DNA from: Candidatus Woesearchaeota archaeon | GTDB lineage: Archaea; Nanobdellota; Nanobdellia; Woesearchaeales; DSVV01 | Length of the DNA: 22,574 nt | Direction of reading: 5' to 3' | Assembly: GCA_016205905.1 (NCBI GenBank) | Contig: JACQSP010000004.1 | Span: 1 to 22,574 of the forward strand | Part shown: one piece after another, positions 1 through 6,744 of the stretch | How the letters are laid out: every line of letters starts with the position of its first letter | How positions within the stretch are numbered: the first letter of the stretch is position 1 | Notes under the pieces: generated by a model | The model's input: only the letters and a program-made list of their open reading frames with translations | Databases searched by the model: none | What the model was told of the DNA's origin: nothing | Position numbers and translations under genes: made by a program

Positions 1-158
1 CAACACGTTCAAGGGCGCAGCCACACGTCCCATGAAAAATAAAAATAGGTGCTGGGTGCTAGTGGCTAGGTGCTAGTTACAAATAATTATCGACACCAGC
101 ACCTAGCACCTAGTTTTCATAGTGAACTTTGTTGGACATGCCAAGAACTAAACAAATA
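1..158. repeat. Dispersed hairpin element, copy A (left edge cut by window)
   Basis: Starts with the left box CAACACGTTCAAGGGCGCAG and continues to CCATGAAAAA. Inside it, 14-22 forms a mini-hairpin GGC-GCA-GCC. Positions 45-64 pair with 94-113 at about 17 of 20 positions (words AGGTGCT and GGTGCT), and ATGAAAA at 32-38 pairs with TTTTCAT at 114-120. The right box GTGAACTTTGTTGG at 122-135 is roughly the inverse of the left end, so the element has imperfect terminal inverted repeats. The right flank up to TAAACAAATA (149-158) matches the right flank of copy C. It lies just downstream of the minus-strand permease gene. Confidence 0.7.
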
Positions 159-185
159 CTAGAAATTTATATATTAAACCTCAAT

Positions 186-1985
186 TCAGCTCCTTTCCTT
201 ATTTATCTTCGCAGCAATTGCCACAAGTATTATCATCAGGATAAGGAATACAACTAATATCGCAAGTTCCCTCGTAAGATGCTCCAGCAGTATGTTATGA
301 TAAATCAGTTTTCTTATTATCTGCTCGCCTACAACCAGCGGATTAAGTTTAGCAAAGAACGCAGCAAGCTTTGGCATTACTTCAGGCGGGAAAATAATAT
401 CAGAGAACAAAAACAAAGCCATTGCCGTAAACGTTCCAACTAAGATTGATGTCTGTTTATTCTTTACAAAATAGGCGATTGCCATTCCTAATAATGTGAA
501 AATAGAGGTTATTAAAATAATTATTAATACCAGCGGCAGAAAAACGTCTCTGATTTCAATGTTAAACTTCAGATTTGCCATTAATAATAATATGCCTACC
601 TGAAACATGATAACAATCATGTTTGTAATAAACATTCCGATAACAAAGATATATTCTCTGACAGGCACTAAAAAATTTCTGAAATAACTCTGCGAATTAA
701 TCTCGTTTAAGACATTAATGTTTGAAAGCAGGATGCTGATGAACATTATTATAAACACAAGAATAACTGGAAATACTAAATTAAGTTTGCTTAAATCCTT
801 CAGGCCTTCAAATTTAGAGTTTATCGGCTTAATCAGGCTTTTTGCCTGCGATTCATCAATGCCGGAAAATTTTGCAATATTCTCGTCCAGTTTTTCTTTG
901 ATTTGGTTAAGTTCAATAAGTGCATTGTTTAAGATTATAATATTCTCGTCTGTTTTTTGGATAGATGTATCAATGAATGTTTTCATCTCTTCCAGCATTG
1001 TAACTGTTGCGTTTATCTTCCCGCCAAGCTCATTATTTGTTTTCTGAACTAATGCATCATAATCTTCCATAAGGACTTTTAAGTCATTCATTTCTTTTTG
1101 CGCAAGCTCAAGCTGCTCAAAGGTTTCTGACATATTATCAGTATCAATAAGACCGCTGATTGTTGGTGTTGTTTCTATTATTGCTTTTATTTTCGGGCTG
1201 AGAAAAGTTGAATTTAAATTTTTCTTTACAATCTCAATCTGATAATTTAATACATTTATGCTGGTTGTCAATATTTCTTTTTTATCATGGAGCTGAGTTA
1301 CACTAGAATTTATATCCTGCTGATTTTCATTGTAAGCTTGTTGAAGCACCAAAGCTTCTTCATATACAGGATCCATTTCTTTTTTTATTTTCTCTAAGCT
1401 GATTTTTGCTTCAGCAAGGTCATTTCTCATCTTAATTATATCTTCTATAAAATTATCAATTGTTGCTCTGGCCTCTTTCATGAAACCAACCGCGTCTTCA
1501 ATATTATTCAGAATATTGGTTGTCGCCTCTAATGTAATCTGCTCAGAAGTTATTTCTATCTTGCTCTTTATGTATTCAATAAGATATGCTGCAAGATTAT
1601 AGCGCGTGTTATCATAATAAAATGTAATCTTGCCTGCTGCAGTATCTTTTCTGCTTATTTTGAAATCATCAGAAAATAATGCGCAGACCTGCACATTGTC
1701 TAATTTCAAGTTGAAAATACAGTTTTCTAATTTTTGGTAAATAATAATATTAACCTCTTCAGATGCAAGGGTAGAGGTAATTGCGCCAATATTTTCTGTA
1801 TCTGGACTCTTGCTTACTACGCCAATGTTAATATCATGAACCTTATCTCCGCCTAATGCAAAACCTACTAATAATATCAGTATTAATGGTCCAACAACCA
1901 GCAGCAGCAGAGAGCTTGGGCTCCTTAAAACTATTTTAAGGTTTTTCAGGATTACGCTTAACAATACGAATATGGTTTTTAGCAT
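186..1985 (-). CDS. ABC-2 type transporter permease with large extracytoplasmic coiled-coil domain
   Basis: Probable membrane subunit of an ABC-2 exporter, 599 aa. One membrane segment lies near residues 24-45, then an extracytoplasmic region of about 350 residues with heptad-like, Glu/Lys/Leu/Ile-rich stretches (about 165-245 and 290-385), then about five membrane segments from residue 404 to 592. This layout resembles ABC-2 permeases with a large loop after helix 1, such as YhgE/Pip-like proteins. I chose the ATG at 1985 because GGAG sits 8 nt upstream on the minus strand; an in-frame ATG at 2018 would add 11 residues. The ATPase gene lies upstream on the same strand, so the two probably form one exporter, with hairpin B in the gap between them. 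The substrate cannot be read from the sequence. Confidence 0.85.
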   Translation of the reverse strand: MLKTIFVLLSVILKNLKIVLRSPSSLLLLVVGPLILILLVGFALGGDKVHDINIGVVSKSPDTENIGAITSTLASEEVNIIIYQKLENCIFNLKLDNVQVCALFSDDFKISRKDTAAGKITFYYDNTRYNLAAYLIEYIKSKIEITSEQITLEATTNILNNIEDAVGFMKEARATIDNFIEDIIKMRNDLAEAKISLEKIKKEMDPVYEEALVLQQAYNENQQDINSSVTQLHDKKEILTTSINVLNYQIEIVKKNLNSTFLSPKIKAIIETTPTISGLIDTDNMSETFEQLELAQKEMNDLKVLMEDYDALVQKTNNELGGKINATVTMLEEMKTFIDTSIQKTDENIIILNNALIELNQIKEKLDENIAKFSGIDESQAKSLIKPINSKFEGLKDLSKLNLVFPVILVFIIMFISILLSNINVLNEINSQSYFRNFLVPVREYIFVIGMFITNMIVIMFQVGILLLMANLKFNIEIRDVFLPLVLIIILITSIFTLLGMAIAYFVKNKQTSILVGTFTAMALFLFSDIIFPPEVMPKLAAFFAKLNPLVVGEQIIRKLIYHNILLEHLTRELAILVVFLILMIILVAIAAKINKERS

Positions 1986-2041
1986 ATGGTACGCTCCATT
2001 TAAATGTAATAGGAACATGGGTTTGTAAGGTTAGTAGAGAT

Positions 2042-2119
2042 GGTAAGAGGTTAGAGGTAAGAAGTAAGAGGTTACGACTGCGATGTTAGTCGTACCTCAA
2101 ACCTCTTACCTCCTACTTC
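2042..2119. repeat. Hairpin element, copy B (between ATPase and permease genes)
   Basis: An imperfect palindrome of purine words such as GGTAAGAGG and GGTTAGAGG (2042-2078) faces their complements ACCTCTTACCTCC (2089-2119). The apex, with ACTGCGATGTTA followed by TCGTACCTC, is nearly identical to the apex of copy D at 22542-22566. Unlike copies A, C and D, no left box is visible on either side. In RNA it would form a long stem inside the exporter operon and could tune expression of the second gene. Confidence 0.65.
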
Positions 2120-2138
2120 AAACTTTTTCTTGTAAACC

Positions 2139-2879
2139 TCATTCGTTCCTAATACTTTCGCTTATAATCTTCTCAAACATATACGTCAAATTTTTCAACG
2201 CGGGATATTTCTTTTTTAATTCGCCCATAGTATATATTATTGTTTTGCCTTTGTTAAGCATACAGATTTTATTGCATTTTTCCTGTATAAAATCCAATAA
2301 ATGGCTTGAGACAATAATTGTTTTTCCTTCTTTGTTGATTTTTTCTATAAGATCCCATACACTTTTTCTAATGATTGGATCCAAGCCAGTAGTTGGCTCG
2401 TCTAGAATCAGGATTTCGGGGTCATGAATAAGAGAAATTGCAAAGTCTAATCTTCTCTTCATTCCTCCGGAAATTCTTCCTGCCAATATCTTTTTGTTTC
2501 TTTCCAAGTCAACAAGATTTAATAAATAAGATGCCTGCTCCTTAAGCTTTTTTCTGGGAATATTATATAATCGACCATAATAGAACAGATTCTCCTCTAT
2601 CGTCAGCTCCGGATAAAAACTATTATCTTGCGTGCAGAAGCCAATGGCTTTTCTTATCTTTCCTGTTTTTTTCGTTACATCCTCGCTGTTAAATATAATC
2701 TGCCCTTTGTCAATATTATAAAAGCCAATCAAAACTCTGAGCAATGTTGTCTTGCCCTCGCCGCTTTTGCCGATTAATCCTACCAAGTCGCCTTTATTCA
2801 CAGTTAAGTTTAGCCTGTTGAGTACTTTGTTTGCCTTGAAATTCTTTTCAACGTCAATTAATTTGAATAGTTCTGGCAT
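2139..2879 (-). CDS. ABC transporter ATP-binding protein
   Basis: ATPase subunit (246 aa) that would power the ABC-2 permease encoded downstream. All standard motifs are present: Walker A GKSGEGKTT (residues 37-45), Q-loop Gln near residue 84 (FCTQD), signature ISGGM (136-140), Walker B ILILDE (156-161) and H-loop SSH (191-193). Length and order match the ABC-2 drug/multidrug-type ATPase family (CcmA-like). The ATG at 2879 is preceded on the minus strand by AAGGTT at short spacing. The MNT-HEPN genes end 53 bp upstream on the same strand, so read-through from them is possible. Motifs are intact, so it should be active; the cargo is unknown. Confidence 0.92.
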   Translation of the reverse strand: MPELFKLIDVEKNFKANKVLNRLNLTVNKGDLVGLIGKSGEGKTTLLRVLIGFYNIDKGQIIFNSEDVTKKTGKIRKAIGFCTQDNSFYPELTIEENLFYYGRLYNIPRKKLKEQASYLLNLVDLERNKKILAGRISGGMKRRLDFAISLIHDPEILILDEPTTGLDPIIRKSVWDLIEKINKEGKTIIVSSHLLDFIQEKCNKICMLNKGKTIIYTMGELKKKYPALKNLTYMFEKIISESIRNE

Positions 2880-2932
2880 TTTAACCTTTTTTAATTTTTT
2901 ACTAATTCTTTTTGATATTAATTCAATTTTTG

Positions 2933-3481
2933 CTACAAACTTTCTTCCAATATTAATCCTATCTTTGCTACAAACTCTGTAGCATTATTAAATACTTCCA
3001 ATAATCTTCTTTGAGTGTAAGTTTTAATTGCGGCATATCTAGCAACATGACTCTCTACTTTTGCATCTTCAAAATAATGTATATATTCATCCTCAAATAT
3101 TTTGTATGACTGATTTAATAATTCTAAATCTTCTTTTTCTATTTTATCTGGTACTAATAAATGGCCTAATGCGATTTGTGCGGCGTCATGATCTGACACT
3201 TCATAGCCTTTTGACAAAATTGCTGCTTTTGCAGCATAGAGCATAGAATAATAAGATATTGTTATTGCCCAATAATCCCAATACAGTTTAGGTGGTTGAT
3301 CTTTTGTTGGATTAATGTCTTTATGATGTTTTGCAATAAGTAAACTGTTCTCTGCTTTTTTAAGAAATAATTTTATCTTAAAAAAATCTTGAGATACCTT
3401 TATTCTTTTATCTTTTAAGCATTCTTTGAATAGTTTCTTGTACTCATCTTTATCATACTTACTAAACTGATTTGATTCCAT
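2933..3481 (-). CDS. HEPN-domain protein, probable toxin or partner of the upstream nucleotidyltransferase
   Basis: Predicted all-helical protein of 182 aa. Residues about 31-110 contain the HEPN-like helix pair, including SYYSMLYAAKAAILSKG (77-93), which is the usual core pattern. It overlaps the upstream HTH-nucleotidyltransferase gene by 20 bp, the typical arrangement of MNT-HEPN toxin-antitoxin pairs, in which the nucleotidyltransferase antitoxin modifies (AMPylates) its HEPN partner. I see no R-x4-6-H motif, the usual HEPN RNase signature, so it may be non-catalytic or use other residues. The start is placed at ATG 3481, with GGGAG 10 nt upstream; a GTG at 3490 is possible but sits right against that SD. 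Confidence 0.75.
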   Translation of the reverse strand: MESNQFSKYDKDEYKKLFKECLKDKRIKVSQDFFKIKLFLKKAENSLLIAKHHKDINPTKDQPPKLYWDYWAITISYYSMLYAAKAAILSKGYEVSDHDAAQIALGHLLVPDKIEKEDLELLNQSYKIFEDEYIHYFEDAKVESHVARYAAIKTYTQRRLLEVFNNATEFVAKIGLILEESL

Positions 3482-4043
3482 TAAAAACACACTCCCAGAA
3501 ACTCTCTGGATTATTCAAAATTATATTATATTGTAATGCTTGTTTTCCAACATTTTCTTCTTCGGAGCCAAGCATATCTTTAAATTCTTTTTCAGTTATA
3601 AAAATAGGATTAATCTTTTTCCTAAATAATATTTCATATTTTGAGAAAGAAATAGTTTTCTTTCCACTTTTATTTATAACTATTATATCAATATCGCTTT
3701 TTTCATTATATGTTTTTTTAGCATAGCTTCCGAACAAAACAATAATTTCTTTTGTGTTTATCTCGTTGGTTATTTTCTTTATAATTGGCTGATGTTTAAG
3801 GTACTCCTTCCTCTCTTCATCAGATGAAACAGTTAAATGTGCTTTGATTATGGGATTCTTAATATTTATTTGTATTACCTTTGATTTACCAACATCTTTT
3901 ATTATTAATAAATCATTTATTTCACTTATTGTCCGATGGAATGTAGCATAAGGTATTCTTAATATATTGCTTAATTCATGCATAGTATATGATTTATTTA
4001 TGTTTTTCCCAAGAAAATTAATGATTTTTAGCTTATTATCCAT
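3462..4043 (-). CDS. wHTH-nucleotidyltransferase, MntA-like antitoxin
   Basis: Protein of 193 aa with an N-terminal winged-helix DNA-binding region (about residues 1-65, with a helix-turn-helix near MHELSNILRIPYATFHRT) and a minimal nucleotidyltransferase domain. The motif FGSYAKKTYNEKSDIDI (104-120) matches G-S-x10-D-x-D: Gly105, Ser106, Asp117, Asp119. In MntA-type antitoxins this domain transfers AMP to the HEPN toxin. Fusion to an HTH suggests autoregulation, and a perfect 14-bp palindrome sits between the TATA box and the start codon. The HEPN gene overlaps its 3' end. Which enzymatic modification it performs is inferred from the family. Confidence 0.85.
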   Translation of the reverse strand: MDNKLKIINFLGKNINKSYTMHELSNILRIPYATFHRTISEINDLLIIKDVGKSKVIQINIKNPIIKAHLTVSSDEERKEYLKHQPIIKKITNEINTKEIIVLFGSYAKKTYNEKSDIDIIVINKSGKKTISFSKYEILFRKKINPIFITEKEFKDMLGSEEENVGKQALQYNIILNNPESFWECVFNGIKSV

Positions 4044-4047
4044 TTTT

Positions 4048-4061
4048 GGATAATATTATCC
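4048..4061. promoter_or_regulatory. Palindromic operator candidate before the HTH-nucleotidyltransferase gene
   Basis: GGATAATATTATCC is a perfect 14-bp palindrome. On the minus strand its half-site GGATAATA recurs directly within the start region ATGGATAATAAG, giving two half-sites in one direction and one inverted. It lies between a TATA box (4068-4077) and the start at 4043, over the expected transcription start, a position where a bound repressor would block initiation. The likely ligand is the winged-helix protein encoded just downstream. Confidence 0.6.
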
Positions 4062-4067
4062 ATATTT

Positions 4068-4077
4068 GATATATAAA
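4068..4077 (-). promoter_or_regulatory. TATA box for the MNT-HEPN operon
   Basis: On the minus strand the sequence reads TTTATATATC, centred about 30 bp before the ATG at 4043. Archaeal transcription starts about 26-27 bp after the TATA centre, so the transcript would begin within a few bases of the start codon (leaderless or nearly so). Confidence 0.55.
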
Positions 4078-4120
4078 GTTTATGTATCAACTCAATATAA
4101 GACAGAAATAAAGAATTCAC

Positions 4121-4306
4121 TCAAACATCATCAAAGCTCGGCGTCATTGATATAAAAGAAGCAATTATCATAATAATGAAGACAAGCATGAATGCAAATC
4201 CCCAGCTTAAGCTGATTCTTCCAGAATAAGTAAATATGGCGCTGATTATCATGCCAATTATTCCAGTAAGCAGTATGGATTGCGGTAAGGGTGCGTATTT
4301 TATCAT
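4121..4306 (-). CDS. Small two-helix membrane protein, unknown function
   Basis: Protein of 61 aa with two hydrophobic segments (about residues 9-26 and 33-53), separated by a short polar turn (TYSGRIS), and an acidic tail ending SFDDV. Upstream on the minus strand are AAGGT about 9 nt before the ATG and an AT-rich TATA-like stretch near 4332-4342, which support it as a real gene. It is encoded downstream of trpS on the same strand with a gap of about 110 bp. I do not recognise the family; it does not look like SecG/Sec61-beta, which have one membrane segment. Confidence 0.6.
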   Translation of the reverse strand: MIKYAPLPQSILLTGIIGMIISAIFTYSGRISLSWGFAFMLVFIIMIIASFISMTPSFDDV

Positions 4307-4415
4307 AATTAATTACCTTGTTGTAACAGATTTAAATATTTTACTAATTCAACCGCTAAACATCCTCTTTTATTGTTCCACACTCATTTTTAGACATTCA
4401 TCAAAACTAAACTAC

Positions 4416-5504
4416 TCATCCAAACTTCACAAACCTCAGCTTATCCACTTCTTTTCTCGCTTTCTCAATATTTTTCACAAAATTATTTAAGAATTTCTCC
4501 ATCTTTTCATAGCAAAGCTGCTTAATTTCGCCGGAGGTCATCTTTCCAGACTTGTATTCGTGGTATATCTTGTCTAATTCTTTGTCGTCCTCAACCAAAT
4601 GCTGCTTAAGCAGTTCAAATACCATGCATTTCTCTACTTCTGCGCCCAATCTGCGATGCTCTTCAAGTGTTGCTCTCCCGCCTGTAAATGCGCGCATTAT
4701 CTTTTTCTTTACACTTGCTAAATCCTCAGGCAGTTCAATACAGCTGTCAGGAGAAGATTTTGACATTTTTATTGCTCCGTTTAAGCTTGGTGTAAATTTA
4801 TGATAGATTGAGCTTGGTGCAAAGAATTTCTCAGACTTGCTTCTGCTGACAATGTCTCTAGTTAACCTTAAATGAGGATCTTGATCAACACCAACAGGAA
4901 TAATTCCTGGCATTCTCTCTTCTAATTGCGGGTAAAGTATATCGCCTGCCTGAGTAAGCGCAGCAAATATTCTGCTTGGGTCTGCCTGTCCATAAATCGC
5001 CCTGAATTCATTCAGCGTTATTTTCTTTGCAAATTTATATGCAAGATGCATTACATCCTTGTTTTGCGACTGAAAATAAAAGATTGTCTTCTTAGGGTTT
5101 AAGCCAAGGGCTATCCATGCAGGAATATGAAACTCTTTTGCGCGTTTTTGTGCTTCCTCTAATGTAATGCCGCGTGTTGACGCTGCCTCTAAATCTGCAA
5201 CTAAAACATAGGTTTTTGCATTATGCTCCTGAAAGTATTTTACCTGCTCAATAACCATTTTGTTGCCAAAGTGCAGCCTTTCAGCAGAAGGCATAATTCC
5301 GCTAAGAACATAATAAGGCTTTTTCTCTTTAATGCACATAGAGATTAGTCCTAAATCTCTGCCTGAAAAAACAACGTGCCTTCTCATTAATCTGTTAGGA
5401 TCAGGAAATCCTGCTTTGTCAAACTCCTCTAAACCAAAGTCTTTGATGAGTTTAACATAATCTTCCACTAACCCAGAGCCCCAAGGATCAATTGTTTTTT
5501 GCAT
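4416..5504 (-). CDS. trpS: Tryptophanyl-tRNA synthetase, archaeal/eukaryotic type
   Basis: Charges tRNA-Trp with tryptophan in the cytoplasm; class Ic synthetase of 362 aa. The N-terminal DPWG (residues 6-9), the HIGH-like motif PSAERLHFGN (72-81), VGVDQDPH (204-211) and KMSKS (246-250) are all present. This order and the DPWG start are typical of archaeal and eukaryotic TrpRS rather than bacterial TrpRS. No key residue is missing. On the minus strand a TATA-like TTTAAATA lies near 5526-5533, about 27 bp before the ATG, and there is no clear SD, so it is probably leaderless. A structured 3' region of the neighbouring reductase gene lies just upstream. Confidence 0.95.
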   Translation of the reverse strand: MQKTIDPWGSGLVEDYVKLIKDFGLEEFDKAGFPDPNRLMRRHVVFSGRDLGLISMCIKEKKPYYVLSGIMPSAERLHFGNKMVIEQVKYFQEHNAKTYVLVADLEAASTRGITLEEAQKRAKEFHIPAWIALGLNPKKTIFYFQSQNKDVMHLAYKFAKKITLNEFRAIYGQADPSRIFAALTQAGDILYPQLEERMPGIIPVGVDQDPHLRLTRDIVSRSKSEKFFAPSSIYHKFTPSLNGAIKMSKSSPDSCIELPEDLASVKKKIMRAFTGGRATLEEHRRLGAEVEKCMVFELLKQHLVEDDKELDKIYHEYKSGKMTSGEIKQLCYEKMEKFLNNFVKNIEKARKEVDKLRFVKFG

Positions 5505-5556
5505 GATTAAGGCATAAGAATAAGGTTATTTAAAAAGTTTAATGTTTAATTAGTGT

Positions 5557-5621
5557 ACGAAAGAATCCCCAGCACTTTAATGCTGGGTGAATCATCTGAT
5601 GATAATAAAATTCACTTTCGT
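5557..5621. terminator. Multi-helix structure at the 3' end of the reductase gene
   Basis: Three nested helices can form: ACGAAAG (5557-5563) with CTTTCGT (5615-5621), CCCAGCA (5568-5574) with TGCTGGG (5581-5587), and GTGAAT (5587-5592) with ATTCAC (5610-5615), the last with an inner ATCATC/GATGAT match. The outer and third helices share a base at their junctions. It starts in the last codons of the reductase gene and ends before the trpS promoter, so a 3'-UTR or terminator role is the simplest reading. Confidence 0.4.
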
Positions 5622-5896
5622 TTAACAAACAAACCGCACCAGCACCTTGGAACCATTCCTTTTTTTGGATTTAGCCATGTTTCGTGCGTCTTGAAATTAC
5701 AGGGGCATAATAATTCTACTTCTTTTTCGAAAGTGCCGTTTCCAAGTCTGCAGGGGCATTGTTTCAGGCCATGTTTCTTCTCTAATTTTAAGACGCCGTC
5801 TGCCAGGACTTCAACATGTTTTTTGTCTGGGTTTAGCATGTAATCATTCTTTTCAGTAAATGTTTCCCATACTTTTTTAAGTTTTTCTTTGTTCAT
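5612..5896 (-). CDS. Ferredoxin-thioredoxin reductase catalytic-chain-like protein
   Basis: Small iron-sulfur disulfide reductase, 94 aa. It has the six cysteines of the family in three pairs: CPC (residues 47 and 49), CPC (64 and 66) and CWC (85 and 87), ending CGLFVKRK. In the plant/cyanobacterial enzyme four of these bind a [4Fe-4S] cluster and two form the redox-active disulfide. Here the gap between the second and third pairs is 18 residues, longer than in the chloroplast enzyme and like archaeal homologues. The start is placed at ATG 5896; an in-frame ATG at 5905 adds three residues. A rubredoxin-like gene lies upstream on the same strand, a plausible electron donor. No variable chain is visible, as is usual outside phototrophs. 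Confidence 0.85.
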   Translation of the reverse strand: MNKEKLKKVWETFTEKNDYMLNPDKKHVEVLADGVLKLEKKHGLKQCPCRLGNGTFEKEVELLCPCNFKTHETWLNPKKGMVPRCWCGLFVKRK

Positions 5897-6025
5897 ATTT
5901 ATCATTTATACTTTTTGCATAACTCTTTTTTCATATAATAAAAAATACAATATTTCTCTGTTTTTCATTTCATTTTTTTATTCGTCTTCTTCATCCATTT
6001 TGTTCATATTCTTCATCTTATTTGG

Positions 6026-6070
6026 AAAAGGCAGAATACTGTGACCTTCAGGTCACAGATGAAGCCTTTT
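6026..6070. repeat. First of two tandem covarying hairpins
   Basis: Outer stem AAAAGGC (6026-6032) pairs with GCCTTTT (6064-6070). Inner stem CTGTGACC (6039-6046) pairs with GGTCACAG (6051-6058) around TTCA. The flanks AATA and AT around the inner stem are shared with the second hairpin exactly 60 bp on. Confidence 0.65.
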
Positions 6071-6081
6071 ACAAATTTAAA

Positions 6082-6137
6082 AATGCCAACAGTAAATACT
6101 GCAACCTTTAGGTTGCAGATTGTTGGCATTTTTTTTA
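6082..6137 (+). terminator. Second covarying hairpin followed by a T-run
   Basis: Outer stem AATGCCAACA (6082-6091) pairs with TGTTGGCATT (6121-6130). Inner stem CTGCAACC (6099-6106) pairs with GGTTGCAG (6111-6118) around TTTA. A run of T follows the outer stem on the plus strand, as in an intrinsic terminator, and a shorter T-run follows on the minus strand. No plus-strand gene lies upstream, so it could end a short RNA, or serve the minus-strand rubredoxin gene. The rest of the 5897-6190 gap is AT-rich and shows nothing else. Confidence 0.5.
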
Positions 6138-6190
6138 TTTTTATGATTTTGAATTCAGTAAAAACTTAGCTGCCTGTCTCTTCCTTCTTT

Positions 6191-6343
6191 TTATGGTTTC
6201 AATCCCATTACAAACTTCGCTTCTTTTTTCTCAATCTCTACATAAGCATTTTGTGCACCGCAGGTTGGGCATATTGCTGGTCCAGCCATGCCATAATGAA
6301 TATCATTGCAGACATTGCATCTCCAAAACTTCTTTTCTGCCAT
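6191..6343 (-). CDS. Rubredoxin-like zinc/iron-binding protein
   Basis: Short protein of 50 aa with two CxxC knuckles: Cys9/Cys12 (FWRCNVC) and Cys25/Cys28 (ICPTCG), the metal-binding pattern of rubredoxin and rubrerythrin C-terminal domains, with Trp7 and Tyr17 at typical positions. The four Cys would hold one Fe (electron transfer) or Zn. The ATG at 6343 has AGGTG five nt upstream on the minus strand, and TATA-like TTTATAAAT lies near 6365-6373. It sits upstream of the disulfide reductase gene on the same strand, and rubredoxin-reductase pairs are known in archaea, so a shared redox role is plausible. Confidence 0.75.
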   Translation of the reverse strand: MAEKKFWRCNVCNDIHYGMAGPAICPTCGAQNAYVEIEKKEAKFVMGLKP

Positions 6344-6390
6344 TTTTACACCTTTTTTTGCGTTATTTATAAATTGTCATTCACTTAGTA

Positions 6391-6485
6391 TATAGTGGTG
6401 GACTTTAATATTCGTATCCTTTTTGTTAAAGTCCACGTATATAGGCACAGAATTAAACATACGAAAATTAATGTCCGTGCCTATA
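6391..6485. repeat. Nested inverted repeats with complementary loops
   Basis: Hairpin 1: GTGGACTTTAA (6398-6408) with TTAAAGTCCAC (6426-6436), perfect over 11 bp. Hairpin 2: TATAGGCAC (6440-6448) with GTGCCTATA (6477-6485), perfect over 9 bp. The loop of the first holds TTCGTAT (6411-6417) and that of the second its complement ATACGAA (6459-6465). The reverse complement of hairpin 2 also resembles the left part of hairpin 1, so the whole is an inverted duplication. It lies between the membrane-protein stop and the rubredoxin promoter. Confidence 0.6.
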
Positions 6486-6505
6486 CATACTTGTAAAGAT
6501 ACTTA

Positions 6506-6742
6506 TTATTTGAACGGATACCCTATTAAAACTAATCCTAATATAGCATGAATTAAAACAGACAAAAGGAAGAACCACCAATAATAACAGTGATACTTGT
6601 AAAACCACATATATGCTTTAGAAGTGCTTAATCTAGGATATTTCATTATCCCGCATCTGCAGGAAAAAAAGATTAAAAAAAGGCCTAATAGATTTGTAAT
6701 GCCCAAGATAAAAACTAGTTTTGGTAAAATAAATGCGCTCAT
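6506..6742 (-). CDS. Small membrane protein coupled to upstream secreted protein
   Basis: Protein of 78 aa with two hydrophobic segments (about residues 5-26 and 53-74). Between them lies a polar, aromatic loop with SCRCG (27-31) and a Tyr/Trp-rich stretch (YMWFYKYHCYYWW). The ATG begins two bases after the TAA of the upstream gene, and no SD is visible, so translation probably restarts after that stop. I do not recognise the family. Context suggests it works with the secreted protein encoded just before it, for example as an anchor, but this is inference. Confidence 0.6.
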   Translation of the reverse strand: MSAFILPKLVFILGITNLLGLFLIFFSCRCGIMKYPRLSTSKAYMWFYKYHCYYWWFFLLSVLIHAILGLVLIGYPFK

Positions 6743-6744
6743 GT

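Noticed and set aside
718..1047. Plus-strand open frame inside the ABC permease gene
   Set aside because: It is antisense to the coiled-coil loop of the permease, with no start signals.
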